A stretch of DNA of 64,000 nt from Brachypodius melanocephalos (taxonomy: Eukaryota; Chordata; Aves; Passeriformes; Pycnonotidae): NCBI GenBank assembly GCA_013398615.1, contig VZSR01000520.1:35568981-35632980 (forward strand), read 5' to 3'. The notes under the pieces were generated by a model that saw only the letters and a program-made list of their open reading frames with translations, was not told where the DNA came from and did not search any database. Position numbers and translations under genes: made by a program. Positions 1 to 13,580 of the stretch are shown here, piece after piece; position 1 is the stretch's first letter, and every line of letters begins with the position of its first letter.

Positions 1-1839
1 TGAATTGAAACCATTCACAACAGCACAGACCTGCAGAAGTGTTCTTGTGCTGCCCAACACACCCAGAATGAGAACAGCTTGCTATAAAGTTGTTATATGA
101 ACCTGGAAAAGGACTTAACAAACTTAACAATGTGTTTTAAGATAGTTGTATTTCATTTTCCAATTAGCTGAAAAAAATCCTTTGCTGTCCCACACCTTGT
201 GAAACAGCCTACCTTAAAAGCTCACACTAATTTTGTACTGGTGTAAATAACAGCAGAGAGTAATAACAATAATAATAAAATCACTCTGGACCAGACTGAA
301 AACAGACAAAACTCCATCCTTCCATTGAACAGCCATGACTGCTAGAATGGATCCAAATAACCCTCCCCAGCCCAATAAAGGGCTGTATGGAGGGAGTACT
401 GTTGTTTAGGCTGAAAGTCTTTGTCTCTATCAGAGATAACAAGATGCTGCTGATAACATCCACGAAATCAATCGGTGCTGAGCTAGCTGTGTTTTTTGAA
501 TGTAGGATTTGAAGGTTTTAAGCAATTACATCTTAAAAATCCCACTTTCCTTTGTAAGCCACACAGCTACATACTATTGCAACCCACTCTGAAACTATTA
601 AGCTAAAGGCAAGGAATAGGAAAACACGAGGACTTTTGAATAGTGAGAATTTGCACAGGGAATCAAAGAGGTTTCAAGTTCACTTAGTGCAGATGTTTCT
701 ATAATTGAGACACACTAGAAAAATGCATTAATGCACAAATCAGTCTTTCCTACAGTTATCTGAACCATAAAAAAATGTCCATAGCCAGGATATAATTCCC
801 TATTAAATCCTATAGGATACTTTAAAAAAATAGCATAGGTTCTTTTTTTCCTATTAAACTCTTCAGGACTTTTTCAGTAGGGGAGTCCACAGGGAGCACA
901 AACAAACCTAAAATCTGTTGACCAATTCACCCCATAACCCCTTTTCATACACTTGCCCACAGATACTAAGGATGTGAATTTTAATGAGGCCAGCTAAGTG
1001 CAGCTGGTGACCTGAAAGATTTATTACTCCCATTTAAACCAGTAAGACTTCCTTTGGAACTGGCTCGAGCTCCCTTTACTGTATGTGCCCAGCCATCCAT
1101 CCAAGCCAAGCACAGACTCCTGCATGCAAAGGCAGGAACTTGCACCCACACATTCGCTGCTGGTGCAGAACACGCAGCCTCACAGGTAGAGGGAGAGCAC
1201 GGAGTCTCACAGGCTTTTGACTTCTCAAAACTGGAACGGCTGAAGCATTCCAAGGAAAGAGAATGTCTAGGACAGATCCGAGGCAACCTGACAAGAACAT
1301 TTTTTTCTGGTCTTTCTAAGCATGACATAATCGTCTGCTTTTAGTGTCCAACGCATATGAATAGAACTGGTGTGTTCTTCTCAGCAATTAGTGTAGCTCC
1401 CATTGCAAAATCGGCAGGGAGCAGCTGTGCCCTGCTGTAACATCCTCCAGGAAAGTCGTCTCTGATGGAACTCTAAACCCCCAGGAGTGACTCCTACCTG
1501 CAGGTTGCACATCTGTTTTCTCCCCGAGAACCCCTCAGGCACACAGCCTCCTGCTGTCATACTAAATTTAAACAAAGATCTCCCAACCTCAAATCCAGAG
1601 GTCAATTAAGATTATCAGGTGCTGACTCTCAAACATACCTGTTTGCCTCTTTTCTCTAAAAGAACAGCAAACTGTTTCTTTTTTTTTATCCTTTCCATCC
1701 AGACTTGCCTTGATTACTGTGCTGGACTAAAATAATGATACAAACAAGGAGGAAATTGTGTATCTCTTTATCTCAGCCCAGCAGGAGGTAGATGGATAAA
1801 TATGAATAACAAGTTACCTTGCAGTGGTTCCCACTAATC
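1..1839. other. intergenic DNA
   Basis: No gene, RNA gene or transposon is recognised. Overlapping short open frames near 980-1345 on both strands look like chance. Confidence 0.55.
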
Positions 1840-2250
1840 AGCCTCAGGGCCGGGCTGGTTTAACGTAAAACCACTCTCAGCCTTTTTTGACAGTGCTGGT
1901 TCAGGCGTTGGGCAGAGGACCCTACCCCCTAATTAAGAACCTGAAACAAATTGAAAACAGCTGTGAATAATTAGACAATTTAAGTGCTGTTAAGAAGGAA
2001 TAATTTTTGTAGCCATCGTAATAAATCTTGCGCTGTCCGAACCCATACATTTTATGTGAACTTTTTTCTGCTGCTGGGTTGGTGCATTACTCATAAAAGA
2101 AACGGTATCCCTTTTGTTTTGATTGGGCCTGCTTAATAACAAAAGAGCATATCTCTATAAGTGGAAGTGTGATGACAAAGAGAATAGCCTTTACTTTTCT
2201 TAATTTTCAATCGTTGTGGTTCAGATCCTGTGTCAGATTCCTGGCATGTG
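1840..2250. promoter_or_regulatory. candidate conserved non-coding element F
   Basis: It includes two TAATTA homeodomain cores (1930-1935, 1968-1973), an NKX2-type TTAAGTG (1980-1986), preserved CpGs (CATCGTAAT, TTGCGCTGTCCGAACCC) and CCTTTTGTTTTGATTGG. The sequence is unique, with no coding signal. It is a reasonable enhancer candidate. Confidence 0.38.
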
Positions 2251-4129
2251 ACTTTGGTGGGAAAAAAAAAAGAATTCTTGATTTGCACTGTAAATAATAC
2301 CTGAACCCAAGCTACTTAACATTTTTTTAGATTTCTCTGGAAAAATACATATCAAGAAAATACTTCAAAATTCAGCAACTGGCCTATTAGCTCTCTATGT
2401 AGCAGATAAGTTCTCGAAGTATTAACTGAAACCTAGGGAAATCTATTTTTCTCTGAAATTTTCCACCTTCTTTTTCAGTCTTCTGACTTGTCTGGAATTC
2501 GATATAAAGTGTTCCACAGAAAGTAATTTACAGATGGGGAGCTTTCATCATGCACTGCCAAACCATTCAGGGCCTGGTTCAGCAACCCATGACTGACTTT
2601 ATTATAAATTAGTGATGTGAACACCTAAATTTATATTTAATTTTATGTTTTGTATAGCTTTTATGAAGGCAATGTATCTGCTCACTCACTTAATGGCAAC
2701 ACCATTCTTAAGCCTTTGTAGGATCCAGGCTTTGCTTGAATAATGGCATTACTTGTAAACAGGATATGGAAGAAACTCGATTATTTAGAAGCACACTCTG
2801 GTTTTATTGCTATCTTAGAATAGCATACATTCCTCTGTCATTTTGGTGGATTTACATCACGTAAATCCAATCTGGACACAGACTCTGAACACTCAGTTTT
2901 TTGAGGATTCATAAGGTGATGTTTTGTTTTTCTTACATTTCCAGAGAAAAGAGAACAGAGCTTACTGTGCCAGCCTTGTGCTCACAGTATTGCAAACCAG
3001 CCAGCAGAAATGACGCTGTGAGGAAATGCCTGGTGCAAAGTTCTTGGTTCTGCACTTAAGTACAAAGAAAGGAAACAAAGCATTGTGCAAAGCCTCAGAA
3101 AATGAACCTAATAGAGGTGGTGGGAATGGGAGTAAGAGCTGAGATCTATCTTCTCCCTAGCTTATAAGGTGGCAGGAAGCTCAGCCCTTGCTGCACACCT
3201 TCCTGTACTGGCCACCTCTTGCTGTTCTGCATCTGCCTGCACACGAGATCTGTGGCAGTGGCTCCTCTACATTAAGCTCTCCCCATCCTTGACACTATTT
3301 AGCCAAGGCTCTGAGGGCATTTCTTCAAATCTGAATTACCCTTTTTATGGCTTATGCCCAAATAGCATGACTTCATCAAGATGTTGCTATGGGATGACTC
3401 CTTACCAAGATTTCCATGACCCTACTTCTGTCCTTACATTAACATTCGGATATTCTGCATGTAGACACAGTGGCCCCACTGGGTTCGAGTGTGTTTGAAG
3501 AGCAGGAGATTTAAATTTCAGATGTTGTATCATCTGACTACATGTAAGAATTATGGATCTGCTTTGTACTAAAATGCATTTTTGGAAGTTATTTTGAAAA
3601 ATCCAGGCTGCCATGAAAGCAGGGCAACTGTGCTGAACCAGGGCAAACATTTCCATCACTGAAGTTATTAACAACATTCAAATTCCTTTAGAAAAAAAAA
3701 AAAAAGAAGAAAGAAAAAGAGAAATAACGACTTAGATTCTAATAATACTTTAAAAATAGTAGCACAATAAATATACTATCCTTAATTTTCCACCCTTCAC
3801 TATTAATTCACCTACTTGCAAGCACATGTATGAATTTCCTTTTTTCAAGAAGAAAGATTGAATGCCTTCCCCACAAAAGAGATGCAGCACTGATGAGGAA
3901 GGAATTAATAGATTTCCTCTGCCTCCAGCAGAAGCAGAGGAAATATCAGCAGAGAAATACCTATCTATTCATAGGTGCTTCTCCTCTTTCCTCCCTGACT
4001 GCTGCTCTTTTTGGAGAGCTAGTGACTAATGAAGATCCCCAGTGGTTTCCTCATTTTGGCCTAGGGTGCAGCAGGAGTTTACAGTGGCCAAAAGAAGAAT
4101 TTGATGTTTCAACAATACAGCCTTTGGCA
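2251..4129. other. intergenic DNA
   Basis: No gene is recognised. A purine-rich A/G stretch lies near 3691-3722. Confidence 0.55.
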
Positions 4130-4268
4130 GTACTGAGTTCAAGAACATTTGGGCAACGATCTCAGGCACATGGTGTTATTCTTGGGGTGTCCTGTGCAGG
4201 GCCAGGTGTTGGACTTGATGACCCTGATGGGTCCCCTCCAACATGGCATATTCTATGATTCTATGATA
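4130..4268 (+). mobile_element. CR1 LINE 3' end with perfect terminal repeats
   Basis: AGAACATTTGGGCAACGATC, CTCAGGCACATGGTGTTATT, TTGGGGTGTCCTGTGCAGGG, GTTGGACTTGATGACCCTGA and GGGTCCCCTCCAACATGGCA, then ATTCTATGATTCTATGAT: the classic CR1 3' UTR and 8-bp repeats. Only about 140 bp remain, a strongly 5'-truncated insertion. Confidence 0.94.
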
Positions 4269-4859
4269 ATCAGTTTAGGGAGAAGTCATCAGTCATGTAC
4301 ATCCATGCTGTGAACCCCAAGGATGACTTCTGGATGGGCCAGAGCAAGATTTGGGGGGAAAACAGCCAGGTACAGAGGGAAGAAGATGCAAATTAAAACC
4401 AGCTCCTTTGGTTCCTGTTGGCCTTGATGGAGTTGTGGTAAGGAAGGAGAGGTTTTGGTCACCAGAGGAAATGCCTGCATGTCTCCCACCAGCAGAACCT
4501 CTGGCCTCAGCTCCTCATTCCATAAAATGCAGCTAACAGTTCCTTACCCTGTACATGGCTGCAAGGCTTAATCAACTGAGCTTTATAAGGTGCTTTAGGA
4601 GCCTCGACTGCAAGTTGCTGCAGACTTGCTAACTACATTATTTCAGAATAAAATAAACACATTTTATACAATCAAAAGGAAAAAGGGGGAAAAAAAAATT
4701 CACCAGCCCTTTCTCCCCTCCAAGCCAGATCCTCAGAACTTCTCCAGCATAAGTTACACAGCGCTCCTTGCTCAAGGTTTCACAAATAGACATAGCTGGT
4801 TGGCCAAGAGATTTTTTTACCCTGGTGTTTATAATTCCAATTGGTGTAAAATTTCCTGA

Positions 4860-5460
4860 TGGTTAACACATCCCGTTACAGACACTTTTGAATGAATGAC
4901 TCATTCCCAAATAATTGACTAGCTTTGTAATTTGGGAAGTAAAAATCACATTTATGAGTCCCTGGGGGGAAGGCCTATAATGTTGTGCATAAAAAGTAGA
5001 TAAATCATAAAACCTGATTTTTTTTTCATTTGTAAAAGCTTCCATTAGCCTTTGTGTGCACATTAAAGCAATGCCCTCTAAATGTGTGCAGCTGCTTTAA
5101 ATCACTGGTGCACTTTAAAATCAAGTCTTTTTATATCGTGATGTTAAAATTACATGTTGGTTACTGTAATTCTGTCTTCTTTTTTGTGGGACATCCTTGG
5201 ATCAAATCTGCTTCTGGGAAAACCTCTCCCTTCGCACTAGGTTTTCTAATCCCTGTAAGCAGAAGCCTAAGCATTTTGCAGCCAGTGGAAAACAGTGTTT
5301 ATCAGGTAAACAAGGAAGACAAACAGAAAGGATCAGTCAGTGCCAATGCAAATAGGGCCCCATCCTCACTTAGCAGACGCATTAATTTTAGATTGAGGTT
5401 TCAAATAAATGTGCAATGTGATTCTAATGGGATTTGACAAGGGTATTTGATGTCTGCAAG
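4860..5460. promoter_or_regulatory. candidate conserved non-coding element E
   Basis: It contains GTTAAC (4862-4867), a perfect AP-1 site TGACTCA (4897-4903), CATAAAA and TTTATGAG HOX/CDX-like words, and ATTAATTTTAGATT further on. It is unique and not coding. The call rests on motif density alone. Confidence 0.3.
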
Positions 5461-5469
5461 GCAAATCTA

Positions 5470-7929
5470 TTATTATCTACAGAATATCTAGTTACAAATG
5501 TAATACCCCAAAGGTGGTACTGAAACTACATAATATTTAAACTCCTGAATGAAATGGCCATGCCACTTGCCTTGCCTTTTGCAGTCTAAAAGTCCCATAC
5601 ACCTTTATGCCAGCAAGGCCCATTCCCACATTTTCAGAGTACTGTAAATTAGTTTAGTGTGCTTGAAAGAACCTGTAATTGTAACTGCTCTTGTTGACAC
5701 ATCAGCTTGATGCCACACAGAGCACGACTGGGACCATATCCTTTGGTTTTGCAGCTACAGTGCATTTCAAGTGCTTGACAGGTCCAGCGCTAAGATGTTC
5801 TGAATTAGATTTGAATTACAACCGCTAAATGCCCTTGTCAAAGCTCGTTATGCCTGAGAGTAGCCATATACATTTAACTGACTATTCCTATGGAGGATAT
5901 ACTGCTTAAACAAAGACATACTCCAAAGTTTCATACAGAATTGTCAAAATATAATTGAGTTAAAAAAACAACTAAAGCATAAGAAGAGCAATCTTTACTG
6001 CCTTTTCTCCCCCCCTTTTCCTTCTTTGAAATAAATCCAAAGGACAATTTAGTGGAATCTTAGTATAAAATAAAAAGAGTATTTGCAGTTCCCGCAGAGA
6101 CATTGAAATTTATACAAAGAGCAGATTCATCCATACGTTGATCCTAGTGTCAGGAAAGGCCATAGCAGAACATTAAGATCTTACCCCGTGAAAAACATTT
6201 CACATCACGTTGCAGGCATTGGAGAGCATCTGGTGCTTCAGAAAGAAAAGGAACTAAAGCTAGCACATTGATGAGAATCAGGATCAAGCCTTGAATTTTG
6301 GAGGACTCCAAATTCATGCTTCATCAAATAAAGGAAGCACAATATTTATACATCTAGGCACATGTGTGGAAGCATACACCTCAATGCCCACATGCAGTAT
6401 GTAACGCACGCATGCAATGTTTATACAATTTAATAGAAACATAACAGAAACTTCCTTCTAACTTGCAGATGTATTTGTGATCACATATTGGTTGTACAAG
6501 GCCATAATCATACCTTCTTAGGCTAGAAAATAGCAACCCAAGAGCACAAAGCTGATTTTGACAGTGTTTGGTGCTCTGTCGGTGCCATGGAGGTGTCAGA
6601 AGCTGTCAGGACCTGCTGCTGGTTGAACCCTGCAGTGCCCTGCTGAGGCTGACCTGGCTGGGCAGAGGAGACGGCCTAAAGCTGAAGGCTGAGAGAAGAG
6701 AGGGAGGGCCTCCTGCAGCCTAGCTGACTGTCTCAAACCCTTTCTGAGCACAAGAAGCAAGACAGATTTGCTTAACCTAAACCCACAAAGGCTCAGGCAG
6801 CACAGAAGAGGAGGAGCAGGCTATTGCAGCTGCTGAAGACAAGGCAACCAGAGGCCTGCATGTGCACCTCAGTTAACATCGTAACTTTCTCTTCCAAATT
6901 CTCCTCCATGAGTGAAACAAAACATCTTGGGGAAATATGTGTTGCTTCATCACAGATTTCCTGGTTGAATTTGGAAGTCACATACTCGTGGAGGTTTTCT
7001 AGACCGGGGGGCAGGTCTCCTGTGCGCTCCCAGGTTTGCATTTGCTGACCTGCCTGCAGACACGGCCCGTGGTGCCCTCCCTCATGGATTCTCCCTTTCC
7101 TACCGTGGGACTGTGAGCACAGAACATCTTGGAGGAGCTTGTTGGCATTCCCCAGCAGGTAGCCAGCACAAGGCATATGTTCTGAAGGATCCTATCCCCT
7201 TCCATCCACAGTAGATGTAGATGTAGACTCAGCATCAGTCCTTTTTTCCACAATAAGGATAAAGGTCCTTCCCGTGTGTGCCTTGGCCTGTAGGTTGTAG
7301 TTTCTTTGAGGAAGAGACTATCCACCCCCGGGAAGTGAAGGGAGCACCCAGCACAGCGGCGTGCCATTTCACCCGAGGCCTCTAGAAGGTACTGTGAGAC
7401 AAACAGAGAATAATCCTGCTTTACGATGGATAAGGGCTACACAAAGGCCAGGGCGCTGCTCGGGGCTGTGTTCCCATCTCTGCTGGAGCAGGGGTGCAAA
7501 CAGATTGGGAACACACAACCAAGACTTCTCCCATCTGAAGCTGCCCTAAGCATTACCTCAAAAGATGAATTCTCCAGCAGCAGCAGCTACAAAAAGGTTT
7601 CTAACCCCATTCCAAGAGCAAAATGTGGCTTGAACTGGTCAAAACCTGCTGACAGCCTTAAGCAGCATGAGAAACCTGTTTCGTGATGGCAGTTGGTTAT
7701 TTTAAAACCGAGCTGAAAGATTAATGGTGAGATTTTCAAAAAATGTAGGCTCTCAATGACAGGAACTGACAATTTGCTCATGCAATTTCCCATCGCTGTG
7801 TGTGCAGTAGGGAGGAACGGGTGGGCAAAATGACACACGGCCATTCTGTGCCTACACTTTTTCTGGAAATCTTAGCCCTGAAAAGGCAATAAGCAAATAA
7901 GAAAAGCATTTATATGAAAGGCAGAAAGA
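5470..7929. other. intergenic DNA
   Basis: No gene recognised. The part at 6540-7100 is more GC-rich than its surroundings but shows no exon structure. Confidence 0.55.
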
Positions 7930-8420
7930 TTTAGGCTGAGAAATACATTGATATTCTTTGTTAATTTTTTTATTCAATTAAAAAGCACATGCTGATTATT
8001 TTTAGCAGCGTCCCCCTGATACAATTCAGATGTAAATCACATTTCTGTAGTCAGCTGCTGCTGTTTAAGCAGAAATATTTTGACACTATAATTATAGGGT
8101 TGAAACTATGCTTTACATTAGTGTATAAAACACTCATTAAATTAAAATTCCTCCATGAAATCATGAAAATAAACAGTCTGTCTGAACTGGCATCAACAAA
8201 TTCACAGGATGCTTCTGCGTTTTCTCAGGGCTGGCCTTCAAGTGACTGTGTTACAAGGCCCTTATTTAACTGTGAAGTGTTAAAGGTTCACATTCTTTTG
8301 AAGGTCCCATTCTGCTTATTTTTAAAATTATTGCTTTAATTGTTTTTACAACTTGTAAGATTTTAAAGCTATTAAGCCTCAAAGTTGTGGGAAAAATTAA
8401 AATTGTGATTATTACAACTT
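7930..8420. promoter_or_regulatory. candidate conserved non-coding element D
   Basis: AT-rich unique sequence with a perfect 12-bp palindrome CTATAATTATAG (8086-8097, containing TAATTA), ATTCAATTAAAAAG, and several ATTAAATTAAA and ATCATGAAAATAA words. Motif density suggests homeodomain-bound regulatory DNA. Conservation is untested. Confidence 0.3.
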
Positions 8421-11400
8421 GCATAAGTCTGTGAGATGGCTGTGGCACCGCATTTTCTTCAAAGGTGAATTAAATAAAAGGTGTCCGTGGCACCATATGT
8501 GACATGTCACATTTGTCTATTATGGCTGAGAAGCAGGATACATAATGTATACACAGCACCTTGAGGGTAATGGAAAAGGAACCAAAGACTTGGGATGGCA
8601 ATGTGCTAGGGGATCCTTCTTGTCCTCTCCTTTGCTCCCCACAATCTCCTTGTCTTTCATTCCCCTCCCATCCATCATGAACATGACAGTCCTGAAGACA
8701 CCAGGTCCAGCTGTCTGTGCCTGAAGAGGGCAGAAATTTCTTGCAGGAGGTGCCAGGAAAAGAACATCCCCAGTGAGGTTCATCCACATTGCAGGAGTGG
8801 GAACAAGGAAAAGGGTGCCTCAGCCCTGCCCTACTAACACAGGGATTCATTTACTAGGGCTAATTTCATTTGCTTTACTCCCCAAGGATAAGAAGTGACA
8901 AAAAGAAGTCACTGACCATGGGAAGAGACCATCTTCTCTGGCCTGATGGTCCCATTAGAGGGACCCACTGATGGACAATCAGTCCAGGTTCCTGCACCAC
9001 CCACCATGGGCAAACTTCCTGGGTGGGACCATGGCCAAGATCTTTGAGCCTCACAGGCATTCCCTGAGAGTGCTGGAAAATCTGCATGTGTTGGCACACT
9101 AATCCCTATAAGCCCTCGCTGGGTTTTGTTTGTTTTCTCTTCATCTGTACAGTATCACTGGTCTCTACAGTCCACTGAGCAAGCTGAGGCTGTGCCGGGC
9201 TTGGGAGCGAATGGCACGGGATCTTCAGGATGCAGATGATGTAATCACGGCGGTCTGAAACATTTTTGCTACATCTATATTCCACTGAAATCCACAATTA
9301 TGGCTGACTTTTCTTTGATTGAAGATATTCCAGAAAGATGGACTGCAATGGTAATTGCACCATTTTATCTTAAGATACGAATCTGAGACTGATCCCTCTG
9401 GTCTTACAAAATTACAGTCAACATGTTATTTTCTCCATTTGGGCATGAAATGTATATGCAACAGTGGTTGCTGCAATGTATATTTAGCCTTAACTTGTCA
9501 GAGGCATCAGTTAGAAAACATCCAAACCCTTCAACCTTTTTATTAATCGGGATTATGCACAAGAAAGTCTGTTGCAGAGTGTAAGTTTTAGTACACATTG
9601 TAATTCAATAGTAAAGGGGTTTTTTAATGCTGCAGTTGTTTTCTTTCAGCTGCTGCATGGATGATTGTTTTTTCTGTCCAGTATTACTAGCATTATGGTT
9701 AGCCCTCTTCTACCACAGGATGACATTTTCCACCCTGGAAGGAATAACCTTATTTTCAGAGCCTAGATATTATAGCCCAGTGAATTAAATTAAAGAAGTA
9801 AAACATTTTACCACTGGAAAACATTAATATATTATTCTGGTTTCAAATTATCCTGATATCTGTGGGGTATGTTCAGTGTGATTTTGAGAAATTCCACTAA
9901 TAACAGAAGAAGTTACCCTTTTATTTTTGCTCCAGATCATTGCACAAAATACATTTCGTTCTCAAATTAGATAACTAACAAATTTAATTTTTTTTAAACT
10001 TAATATGTTAATTCAGATGAATTGTTGGAACTCTTGGTCACTGGATTTTCAGGTTCTAAACAGAATCTCATGATGATTCCTTCAGATTTTTAAACACTTC
10101 ATGCAATTTCGTTGCTGAGCGAGGAAAGAAAGCCCAGAAAGAAGCCCAGAGAACCATTTCTTTGCTAATACAAACTTCTTCAGAAGAAGGACAAAGAATT
10201 TTTAAAAATCTAATTTTTTTTTCCAAAAAAAGAAAAATGGCTCAAAAATATTTCTAGTCAGTTATTAAAAGTATCCAACACTAAATTTCTCAAACACAGT
10301 ACTTTTACTGCCTCTGTTTGGATTACCACAAGATAGGTGTTAATGAACCCTTCTACACAGTTACAATTTGCTTTCTGTTGATATTTTCTAGTGTCTGCTC
10401 CCCATCTCTTTTTCCTAAAAACATCACTGCTAGCAAAGTTCCTCTCTACAATAGTCAGAGAAAGCAAACACAGCTGAAGTGAACTCAGGACTTGTTTTAA
10501 GAAAAATATTTCCTAGAAATTCTTTGCTGGGACTCTCTCTTGTTAAAGACATTACATACATAAAATTTGGTGTGAAGTAAATGATGACACATTGGTGTAA
10601 GGGTGAGTGTAAACTCTGAGGGCAGTGACTTAAAACAGCACCTCATGACGGCAGCATAAACAGACATTAGTAAACACTTGCCATGACCAATGCCCAAATA
10701 AATCAGATTACTCTGCAGTATATATGTTTATAGAAATAGTCATTTTGGTGAATTTAAGGCACTTCAGATATTAACCTTACATTTCAGAGCTATGTGACTG
10801 CCCACTGATGTCAGAGAATTTAACTGCCTGGTCCTACCTCTTTGGGCACAGCTTTTGGAATATTTTTGAGCAACTCCACAAACACAACTCCATAATCTTC
10901 ATTTTCCAATGGCTATTCTACCTTCCCATTTTCTTCCTGTGACTGGAACAGGTCTAGGGATACTCTGGAAACACTGAAATACTTCTGGTTGAAGAAGACC
11001 TTTCACTGCCCATGAGAACTAAATATCCAGCCCTACATGTTTCAAGAAAGGCAGTTTGACACCCATTTTGCATTCAGTTTCATCCACCTCTTGTAGCTTC
11101 CTCTCCCTCAGGAAGAATTCCATTTCTCCTACCCTGTGGTGGGGTGGTCCATTTGTGGTCTAACTGATGATGGAGACATCTGAATTTCTCTGTGCCCAAG
11201 GTCAACAGCTGACACAATCATGACTGCAGACTTCATCTTCTTGCCCATCCCTACCCTACCTGTGGAAATCCAGGAGCTTGTGACTTCCTCAGCTTTCCCA
11301 TGGCCAGGAAACCCCAATATAGTCCAAACCACTGGGAAATAATAGCTCTTCCCCTACCTTTTACAGATCCTTCCATACTTACTTACATCCTCCAGGAAGA

Positions 11401-13329
11401 AGTTTGCTCTCCTCTACCTTCTCACATGCCAGAGTTGAAAGAGTAAAGTAGGGACTAGATCCCTGTCTTTCTTAACATCTCAAATGATTACTGCTGCTGT
11501 GGGGGGGCTCAGGCATCTGGGTCAGCACCATCAGCTGGCTCTGCTGGCAGCCAACTCGAGGAACACATAGCTGAAGTAGGCAGAATGAGGAATTATGACC
11601 AACGACCTGCTCATCCACTAAGTAAAGCAGATTCCTGTACAGAATAGGATTTTTCTGTTTTTTTAATTTGAGGAAGCTGCAACTTAAGTCTTCCAGTGGT
11701 GCAGCCCTGATCCCGGCTGGAAGACCTTGGTGAGAAGTGGAAGTAGAGGTGACAGACAGACAAGCTTTGGAAAATGTGAACACACACACACTCCCCACCA
11801 CGGTGACAAAGAGTGTAAACAGAGGAGGAGATCACTGCCAGCGTTACAAATGGTATCAGACTTCAGTTTAATGCTCACATTTTTCCTGAAAACTGGAGAG
11901 GTGCCTCAGGCTCCCCTACTTCAGAGACCCAGGAAATATTTGGGAGGCAAAGAGAGCGACTGGCCCCCTTTTAGTGCCCAGGACTTCCCCTGGACTTGCT
12001 CCAGAGTGGCTTGAAGGCCAATTTCCATACAAAACCTCTGCCTGAGTGAAGTGCAAGGGTCTCCTGCAACACCCAGGGGAGAGCAAAGCTTGAGCCAGAG
12101 ATGCAGTGTTGTACTGCTTCTCCTCCCTCTTGATAACCAGCTGTGAGGCAGGAATAAACAACTCCAGCCTAGGCAAACATACCCTTAGCTGCCACTGTGT
12201 CCCCAGGGGTTTGGAAGGTGCTGGTTGCAGGGAAGGTGCTAGACAATAACACCTGAGCATGGAGGATAAAACCTCTCTGGCAGCACCCACAAAGGGGCAT
12301 CTGCCTGCCCTTCCAGCAGCAGGCTTTTGGCAGCTGGGTGTTAATGGCCATCTTCACCTCAGCTGAATGTCCAGTGATGAGGTTAGAGCATTAAAACTCA
12401 GACTGACACAGAAAAAAAGTAGAAGGAAACATTACTTGGCCTTGCAGGCAGCTAGAACTCCCTCTCTCCACCACCTCCACCTCCCTCAGCCTGTCACTCA
12501 CATGTCTCCAGGCACACTCACAGTCTCTGATCACTTTATTGGTTCCAGGGGAAGAACATTACTTGTTCTTTGCACAGATTTCTCTTCCTTCCCCTACCTC
12601 TCTTTTTCTTCCCATCCCCAATTCCTGAATATGTTAGTAGTACTAAATAAGCAGCACATCAAATGGTTTTGAAGCTTCCTCTGGCAAAACCATAAAATCT
12701 GCACTGGTAAAATATATATATATTTCTGTCCCAGATTCCCAATCTGTTTCCTTTAAATCCAATAAAATTTATATCATAGGGCTTAAGGGCAGAGAGCTTC
12801 ATACGATTGAAACTGATTCAGTAAATGCAAAACATAAAAATAAAGTATTGGCATTCGGTATTCCTATGTTTCAATACTGCTTTGATATTTCACTATGAAA
12901 CTTAAACTGAGCTGGGGTTTTATGCATTCTTTTCCCCCCTCTTTTGTTCCCCCACTTTTTCCTTTGAATTTCATCTCTTTAATCACTGGACCATGGATCA
13001 GAAATTCTTGCAACTTGTTTGTGGATGGCCAGAGTCTAAAGCAACAGCTTGTTTAGGAGTTACTGCACCATCTGTTCTTGCTTTTTCCATTAGATGGCTG
13101 GTTTTACACAGAGATTCATTTTATCGTTCTCTCTGTAGTGCATCATCTTGTTTCATTCACATACTCACACAATTGCTCACTTATCTTCCTGTTTGTGCAC
13201 AGTACCTATTTGTACAGGGAGTGCACAGACTTCAACAAGCAATATTCTCCACCGACTTCCACCAGGACCACATGTAACTCATGGGAGCCAGGGCTGGGAT
13301 TTCCTAAAATTGTATAATAGATCCAAAGT
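8421..13329. other. intergenic DNA
   Basis: About 4.9 kb with no recognised gene, RNA gene or transposon. A short TA run lies near 12711-12724. Confidence 0.55.
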
Positions 13330-13580
13330 TCTGGTGGCTGAAAGGGGCTGTTATGATTATCTAGTCTGACTTTTGATATAATAAAGGCCATAAAACAACA
13401 AAGACCAAGAAGCAATTCCTGTATCAAACAAAACCCCTTTGGCTGAGCTGGAAAATGTTAACAGAGATCTCCAGTTTGGGTAATCCACTACAGCTTTGGA
13501 GAAGTTGTTCCAGCAGTCAAAGGTAGCTGGCCTCTTTTTGTGAAGAAAACCTCACTGCCTTCTAAAGTTTCCCTTTGCAG
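13330..13580 (-). mobile_element. ancient CR1-like retrotransposon remnant
   Basis: The words AAAGGGGCTGTTATGATTAT, CTAGTCTGAC, AAGGCCATA, CAATTCCTGTATCAA, TTGGCTGAGCTGGAAAATG, TAATCCACTACAGCTTTGG and GTTGTTCCAGCAGTCAA follow the order of an old amniote CR1 3' region in reverse complement. Divergence is high. The family was recognised from memory and the boundaries are approximate. Confidence 0.6.

Noticed and set aside
3830..4258. 142-codon open frame, plus strand
   Set aside because: Its last third is CR1 3' UTR sequence; the rest has no recognisable protein similarity.
6540..7100. GC-richer stretch considered as an exon or CpG island
   Set aside because: It has few CpGs, no long open frame and no convincing splice-site pair.
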